In this document: one piece after another, positions 59,464 through 64,000 of the stretch
Position numbering within the stretch: position 1 is the stretch's first letter
Layout: each line of letters opens with the position of its first letter
From: an uncultured Clostridia bacterium
Lineage (GTDB): Bacteria; Bacillota; Clostridia; Oscillospirales; Ruminococcaceae
Assembly: GCA_944382905.1 (NCBI GenBank)
Contig: CALWNU010000027.1
Span: forward strand, 1-64,000
Reading direction: 5' to 3'
Length of the DNA stretch: 64,000 nucleotides
Translations under genes and position numbers: made by a program
The notes under the pieces: generated by a model
Database searches by the model: none
What the model was told of the DNA's origin: nothing
Seen by the model: the letters and a program-made list of their open reading frames with translations, nothing else

Positions 59464-60845
59464 AAAAAAGCGTGCGCTTGGTGTTGCGGCTGGTTTCCCT
59501 GCTGGATTACCTGCTGCTTTCCTACCCGCTTCTGGCCATCGCCGAAGCATCTATCTCCCGCCGGCTCACCGGCGCCCAGTCCTTGGCCCGGCTAGGGCTG
59601 ATTCTTGCCATCGGGCTGTTGGGCGGCCTGGTCGGCGGCCTTTTGGACCGGTGGAGCGCCCCTTTGCCCCCGATCCTGCTGCTTTTGCTCGCCGCGGTCC
59701 CGGCGGCAGCGTTTGCGGCGGCGTTCGCCTTTTTGGCCCCGTGGGATCTGATCCATGCCGTACTGTTGGTACTTTGCCTGCTGTTTTACGGATTGGGCAT
59801 GTTTTCCGTTACCAAGCCGTTCGATGAAATCGTGAACACCGGCTTTTTGTCTGTGGGTTTGGTGGCGTATATCGTCGCCGAAGCCACCCTTTGGTTTTGC
59901 GCCGCGTATTATGGGCTTCCTTGTGACCCCATGCCGCTGCTGGGCGTGTTTTTGGTGTTTATCCTGTTTTACGCCATCATCAGCAACCAGTCCAATATCC
60001 ACCGGCTGATGAACCGGGGCCATGCCGACCTGTCCATGCTGCCCGCCGGGATGCTGCGGTACAATCTGCTGCTGTTGCTGTGCGGGTTCGGCTTGATTTT
60101 ATGCGGCCTGTTTTTGCAAAAGCCCATCCTGGTGGTTATACAATTTCTGGGCCGCCTGCTGCTGTCGATCCTGTACTTTTTCGTGTTGTTTTTCCGCTTG
60201 TGGCTGTGGCTGCTGCAATCTCCCGCCGACCAGGCGACGCCGCCGTCCGTGGGCGCCCTGCCCTTGTTCGGCTCCGGGGAGGAGCACGCCAGCACCCCGT
60301 ATGTCAACGCCGTCATCCAATGGGTGGCGGTGGCGAGCATTGTACTGATGGTGTTTCTGTGCCGCCGCTGGATCTGGGAAACGGTCCAAAACGCCTGGCG
60401 CAAACTGGTACAGCTGCTCAAGCGCCTGTTTTCCGCCCGCAGTTCCCGCCGCAGGCAAACCGCCGTCTCTTCCGATTATTTTTCCGATACGGTGGAATAC
60501 CTGGACCGGACGCCGATGCCGGAAAAAGCCGAGAGCCGGCCTCCTTCCTCCCTGCGGATTTGGCGGCGGAAATACCGGGAATTTTTAAAACGGCCGGCGG
60601 AAAGCCGTTCCCTGCTGGACGGCTATGGCCTGATCCTATTTTGGCTGCGGATCCATGGGGCGGCCCTGTCCCCGGCGGATACCACCTTGGAAATCCTCAA
60701 CAAGGCGCTGACCTGCATGCCCCAAAGTCCTTTTGCCCAGGTGACGGAAGGGTACAATCAGATCCGCTACGGGGAACTCCCCCTGCGCGAAGGGGACTAT
60801 GACAGTCTTTTGCAAACGCTGCAAATCCTGGCCCAGACCAAATAA
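59460..60845 (+). CDS. Polytopic membrane protein of the moxR cluster (DUF4129-like C-terminus)
   Basis: A 461-residue protein with about nine hydrophobic segments within residues 10-320 and a cytoplasmic or external C-terminal domain (about 350-461) containing WRRKYREFLKRP and ADTTLEILNKAL, the layout of DUF4129 domains found at the end of TgpA-type proteins. No transglutaminase-like domain is present, unlike TgpA. It completes a three-gene MoxR-DUF58-membrane protein operon. Function unknown; envelope-associated by context. Confidence 0.75.
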   Translation: MKKSVRLVLRLVSLLDYLLLSYPLLAIAEASISRRLTGAQSLARLGLILAIGLLGGLVGGLLDRWSAPLPPILLLLLAAVPAAAFAAAFAFLAPWDLIHAVLLVLCLLFYGLGMFSVTKPFDEIVNTGFLSVGLVAYIVAEATLWFCAAYYGLPCDPMPLLGVFLVFILFYAIISNQSNIHRLMNRGHADLSMLPAGMLRYNLLLLLCGFGLILCGLFLQKPILVVIQFLGRLLLSILYFFVLFFRLWLWLLQSPADQATPPSVGALPLFGSGEEHASTPYVNAVIQWVAVASIVLMVFLCRRWIWETVQNAWRKLVQLLKRLFSARSSRRRQTAVSSDYFSDTVEYLDRTPMPEKAESRPPSSLRIWRRKYREFLKRPAESRSLLDGYGLILFWLRIHGAALSPADTTLEILNKALTCMPQSPFAQVTEGYNQIRYGELPLREGDYDSLLQTLQILAQTK

Positions 60846-60850
60846 CCGCG

Positions 60851-60896
60851 CCCCCTGTTTTCCGCCCGGCCGGGCGGAAAACAGGGGGATCCTTTT
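60851..60896 (+). terminator. 38-bp perfect palindrome ending the moxR operon
   Basis: CCCCCTGTTTTCCGCCCGG (60851-60869) is followed with no spacer by its exact reverse complement (60870-60888), then ATCCTTTTG. It begins six bases after the stop codon. The stem is a likely terminator although the T-run is short and interrupted; its T-run also forms the -35 of the lacI-type promoter. Confidence 0.75.
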
Positions 60897-60923
60897 GACT
60901 TTTGCCTTTCTGGGATTTATAAT
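60895..60923 (+). promoter_or_regulatory. Promoter of the lacI-pfkB operon
   Basis: TTGACT (60895-60900), 17 bases, perfect TATAAT (60918-60923), 35 bases before the start codon. Confidence 0.8.
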
Positions 60924-60958
60924 GTTGGCAGGAAAAAGGCCTTTCGAAAGGAGTTTTC

Positions 60959-61963
60959 ATGAAGGTAAAAATCACCGATGTGGCCAAAGCCAGCGGCGTT
61001 TCCATCGCCACGGTTTCCCATGTCATCAATCATACCCGGTATGTCTCTCCGGAAACCACCCGCCGGGTGCAGCAGGCCATCCAGCGGCTGGGCTATTCGC
61101 CGGACATCACCGCCCGGAATTTCAAAAAAGGCCGCAAAGGCCTGATCGGCATGCTGGTGCCGGATCTGTCCGTCACCCGCTCGACCCTGATTTTAAAGCA
61201 GCTGGAAAGGGTGGCAGGCCCCGCCAATTTCCATCTGATTGTGGCGAACACCAGCCATTCTGTCTCCCAGGAAACCCAGCAGCTGCAGCTGCTGGCATCC
61301 GGCATGGTGGACGGGCTGGTGCTCCAGTCTTCCTGCACGGATTATCAGCAGATCGCCCCCTGGATCCCCAGGGATTTCCCCTTGGTTTTGATCGATCATC
61401 CGCTGCGAAACTGCCCGTATCCTACGCTGGTGGTTTCCAGTTATTCGGCGCTGTACCAGGGGGTGGAGGATCTGATCCGCCAAGGGCATACCCAAATCGG
61501 GTATATTGCCGACCAGATCCATCTGGCCTATTCGGTGGAGCGGCTGGACGCTTACCGCGCCGCCGTCCGGGATTACGGCCTGCCCATCGGCGACACGCTG
61601 ATTGCCTATGCCCACCCGCAGACCAAAACGGCCTATTTTTGCGCACAGGAACTGGTAGAGCGGCACTGTACGGCGATTGTGGTTTCCAACAACACCATCG
61701 CCCTGGAAACGCTCAAGTATCTGAATATCCACCACCTGAAGGTCGGCGCCGACGTGGAACTGCTCGGGTTTTCTGGCAACGACTGGTACGGCTACCGTAC
61801 CGAGCAGATCGCCCAGGTTTCGCAACCCACCGAAGAAATGGCAAGGATGGCTGGCCAGCAGCTGTTAGAACAGATTCGTTGCCCCCATCCTGTGGCCCGC
61901 ACCACAGTTTTGCACAGCACCTATATTCCAAAACAGACGGAAAGGGAGTATTCGCATGGATGA
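60959..61963 (+). CDS. LacI-family transcriptional regulator
   Basis: A 334-residue sugar-responsive repressor. The N-terminal helix-turn-helix and hinge (about 1-60, ITDVAKASGVSIATVSHVIN) are standard; the periplasmic-binding-protein-like core (about 62-330) starts IGMLVPDLS and ends with STYIPKQTERE. Its stop overlaps the sugar kinase gene by eight bases, so it most likely controls that gene and answers to the same sugar or its phosphate. GGAG precedes the start by six bases. No clear operator palindrome was found by eye. Confidence 0.93.
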   Translation: MKVKITDVAKASGVSIATVSHVINHTRYVSPETTRRVQQAIQRLGYSPDITARNFKKGRKGLIGMLVPDLSVTRSTLILKQLERVAGPANFHLIVANTSHSVSQETQQLQLLASGMVDGLVLQSSCTDYQQIAPWIPRDFPLVLIDHPLRNCPYPTLVVSSYSALYQGVEDLIRQGHTQIGYIADQIHLAYSVERLDAYRAAVRDYGLPIGDTLIAYAHPQTKTAYFCAQELVERHCTAIVVSNNTIALETLKYLNIHHLKVGADVELLGFSGNDWYGYRTEQIAQVSQPTEEMARMAGQQLLEQIRCPHPVARTTVLHSTYIPKQTEREYSHG

Positions 61964-62906
61964 TATTATCGCAATTGGCGAAATTTTGATTGACCTGATC
62001 GGCACCGGCCCGCTGCAGTTCCGCGGCACTGTAGGCGGCGCGCCCTGCAACGCGCTGGCGCAGGCCGCCAAGCTAGGCAGCCGGACCGCGTTTATCGGCA
62101 TGGTGGGACAGGATGCTTTTGGCCGCATTTGCGCCGGCCAGCTAGATGAGTTGGGCATTGACCGCACCCATCTGGCCGTCACCGACCGCGCCGATACCAC
62201 CCTGGCTTTTGTCACGCTGGATGAAAATGGGGAGCGGGATTTCACCTTTTACCGCCGGCCCGGCGCGGACACTTTGCTGTGCGTCAAGCATCTCCCCTTC
62301 GACCGGATTGCCCAATGCCGCGTCTATCTGTACGGCGGCGTGTCTTTGTCCCGGGACCCCACCCGCGCCACGGTATTTTATTCCTTGTTCAAGCTGGCCG
62401 GCACGCCGGTAATCAAGGCATTTGATCCCAACCTGCGGCCCTCTTTGTGGGAAGATTTGGGCGAGGCCAAAGCCCTTGGGCAAAAAGCCATGGGCCTTTG
62501 CGATATTTTAAAGCTTTCGGAAGAAGAAGCAGTGTTCTTCTCCGGCTGCCAGGACCCGTTGGAAGGGGCGCGGCGCCTGCAAGCCGAAAAGAAGATTCCG
62601 CTTGTGTTGGTCAGCATGGGCGCCAAGGGTTGTTCCATCCTTTGGCAAGGAGATTGCCGCCAGGTTCCCGCCTATCCGGTGACGGCCGTAGACGCCACCG
62701 CGGCAGGGGATTCGTTTTTCGGCGCGTTTTTGCACCGGCTGCTGCAATCTTCCATCGACCGCCTAGACCAGGTAACCTGGGAACAACTCACCGCCGCGGC
62801 CCAGTTTGCGTCCGCCGCCGCCGCGCTGACGGTTTCCCGCCGCGGATCCATTCCCGCCCTGCCCACGGCGGACGAGGTGGAGCAATTTTGCAAGCAGCAA
62901 GACTGA
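61956..62906 (+). CDS. PfkB-family carbohydrate kinase (fructokinase-like)
   Basis: A 316-residue ribokinase-fold kinase. The N-terminal motif is AIGEILIDLIGTG and GGAPCNALAQAAKLG, as in fructokinases; the catalytic motif is VDATAAGDSFFGAFL near residue 245 (the usual DTTGAGD with Ala substitutions but the anion hole and Asp retained). It would phosphorylate fructose or a related sugar. Translationally coupled to the LacI-type regulator. A strong terminator follows. Confidence 0.92.
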   Translation: MDDIIAIGEILIDLIGTGPLQFRGTVGGAPCNALAQAAKLGSRTAFIGMVGQDAFGRICAGQLDELGIDRTHLAVTDRADTTLAFVTLDENGERDFTFYRRPGADTLLCVKHLPFDRIAQCRVYLYGGVSLSRDPTRATVFYSLFKLAGTPVIKAFDPNLRPSLWEDLGEAKALGQKAMGLCDILKLSEEEAVFFSGCQDPLEGARRLQAEKKIPLVLVSMGAKGCSILWQGDCRQVPAYPVTAVDATAAGDSFFGAFLHRLLQSSIDRLDQVTWEQLTAAAQFASAAAALTVSRRGSIPALPTADEVEQFCKQQD

Positions 62907-62955
62907 GGATTGCCCTGCCATTGCTGACAGGCTTTTTAAGCCCAATCCTAAAAAA

Positions 62956-62990
62956 TAAAAAAGAGGAAGGCAAATGCCTTCCTCTTTTTT
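62956..62990. terminator. Bidirectional terminator
   Basis: AAAAGAGGAAGGCA and TGCCTTCCTCTTTT form a strong stem between convergent pfkB-type and feoB genes; the feoB stop codon overlaps its T-run. Confidence 0.93.
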
Positions 62991-64000
62991 ACATCCAAAT
63001 CCGGGCGATCTGGGTGACCAAAAAGCAGGCGGCCATTCCCAACGCCGTGGGGAACAAAAAGGCGACGGCGGTCCATTTGAGGCTTTGCGTCTCCTTGTGG
63101 ATGGTCAGGCAGGTGGTGGAACAAGGCCAGTGCATCAGGGAAAAAAGCATGACGCAGATGGCGGTAACCCAAGTCCAGCCATTGGCCACAAACAGCTGCC
63201 GCATGGTTTCCAGGCTTTCCATTTCTATCAAACTGCCGGTGGACAGATAGGCCATGATCATAATCGGCGTGACAATCTCGTTGGCCGGAAGTCCCAGCAC
63301 AAACGCCAGCAGGATGACGCCGTCCAGCCCCAGCTGGCGGGCAAAAGGATCCAGAAACCCGGCGCAATGGGACAACAAGGTCCCGCCGCCAACGGTGACA
63401 TTCGCCATCAGCCAGATCAGCATGCCTGCAGGCGCCGCCACCGCGGCAGCCCTGCCCAGCACGAATATGGTTCGGTCAAACACCGACCGGAAAATGGTCT
63501 TGCCAATCTGCGGGCGGCGGTAGGCCGGCAGTTCCAGGGTGAACGAGGAAGGAATCCCTTTTAAGATGGTGCTCGAAAGAAGTTTGGAGCCTAAAAACGT
63601 TGCCAGAACGCCTACTAGAATCAATGCGGTCAGCAGCAGGGCCGAACCGAAGGATTGCAAGGGGCCGGGAAAGGCGCCGGCAAAAAACATGGTCGAAATG
63701 GCGATTAGCATGGGGAACCTGCCGTTGCAGGGGACAAAATTGTTGGTCAGAATGGCGATGAGCCGTTCTCGCGGGGAATCGATGATCCGGCATCCCACAA
63801 CCCCCGCCGCATTACACCCAAACCCCATACACATGGTAAGGCTTTGTTTTCCGCAGGCGTCGCACGCCTGAAAATACCGGTCCAGGTTAAAGGCCACCCG
63901 GGGCAGGTATCCCAGATCCTCCAGCAGGGTAAACAGCGGGAAAAAAATGGCCATTGGCGGCAGCATCACCGAGACGACCCAGGCCAGCGTGCGATAGGCG
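62989..64000 (-). CDS. feoB: Ferrous iron transporter B, C-terminal part (5' end outside window)
   Basis: The visible 337 codons are the membrane domain of FeoB; the G-protein domain lies beyond the window edge. Family features: LLEDLGYLPRVAFNLDR, CMGFGCNAAGVVGCR (gate cysteines), RLIAILTNNFVPCNGRFPML, the second gate ELPAYRRP, and GLPANEIVTPIMIM, ending with about five helices. It imports Fe(II) under anaerobic conditions. The frame stays open to the window end, so this is truncated only by the window. Confidence 0.93.
   Translation of the reverse strand, partial: AYRTLAWVVSVMLPPMAIFFPLFTLLEDLGYLPRVAFNLDRYFQACDACGKQSLTMCMGFGCNAAGVVGCRIIDSPRERLIAILTNNFVPCNGRFPMLIAISTMFFAGAFPGPLQSFGSALLLTALILVGVLATFLGSKLLSSTILKGIPSSFTLELPAYRRPQIGKTIFRSVFDRTIFVLGRAAAVAAPAGMLIWLMANVTVGGGTLLSHCAGFLDPFARQLGLDGVILLAFVLGLPANEIVTPIMIMAYLSTGSLIEMESLETMRQLFVANGWTWVTAICVMLFSLMHWPCSTTCLTIHKETQSLKWTAVAFLFPTALGMAACFLVTQIARIWM

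Overview
The window reads as a chromosomal segment of a high-GC, endospore-forming member of the Firmicutes, most likely Clostridia of the Oscillospirales type. The evidence is a spoIIR gene with a forespore-type promoter, an FtsK/SpoIIIE translocase next to tepA and ylzJ-like genes, a T-box leader in front of alaS, a type III glutamine synthetase next to an ANTAR regulator, strong AGGAGG ribosome-binding sites and frequent ATGA overlaps. Placement below class level is inference. There is no sign of prophage, insertion sequence, CRISPR array or rRNA operon; nearly everything is core or core-like genome, and coding density is very high.

Layout. 1-9 kb: initiator tRNA-Met (minus), an HD phosphohydrolase, then a minus-strand block tepA, ylzJ-like, uppP, ftsK, ygiQ, metallo-beta-lactamase-fold protein, DUF3006. 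9-16.5 kb: two tandem DUF1624 membrane proteins, an orphan peptide-binding lipoprotein, a three-gene HAD/HAD/GNAT operon, a small MGMT-fold protein and glpK. 16.5-26.8 kb: one long plus-strand run beginning with a promoter and T-box leader, alaS, HIT, a phosphoribosyltransferase, comEC, holA, an RNase M5-like TOPRIM protein, then an MBOAT protein and a DHHW-type protein that both appear to have lost their catalytic residues. 26.8-35 kb: the UPF0210/ACT pair, a class-C26 glutamine amidotransferase, a PHP phosphatase, Lrp regulator plus aminotransferase, a DUF362 ferredoxin protein, a PTS IIC-like membrane protein and a nitroreductase.

35-46.9 kb: minus operon dus, ispE, spoIIR, LCP-like protein; plus operon polA, rimI, tsaD; uracil permease with a long attenuated leader; trxB with a small two-helix membrane protein; a sortase-like protein without its histidine. 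47-57 kb: LplB/LplC-type sugar ABC permeases divergent from a YesM/YesN two-component system, glnN divergent from purA plus an ANTAR regulator; both glnN and purA have leaders with apparent intrinsic terminators. 57-64 kb: moxR, DUF58 and a membrane protein, a LacI/PfkB sugar-kinase operon, and the 3' part of feoB running off the window.

The main themes are (a) RNA-leader control (T-box of alaS; candidate attenuators of uraA, glnN and purA, the last two flanking an ANTAR antiterminator gene), and (b) a surprising number of cell-envelope proteins that keep a fold but lack catalytic residues (MBOAT, DHHW, LCP-like, sortase-like, and the C-terminal domain of ComEC). No clearly new multi-gene system with defence or mobile character was found; the degenerate MBOAT/DHHW pair and the glnN-purA-ANTAR leaders are the best candidates for undescribed biology.
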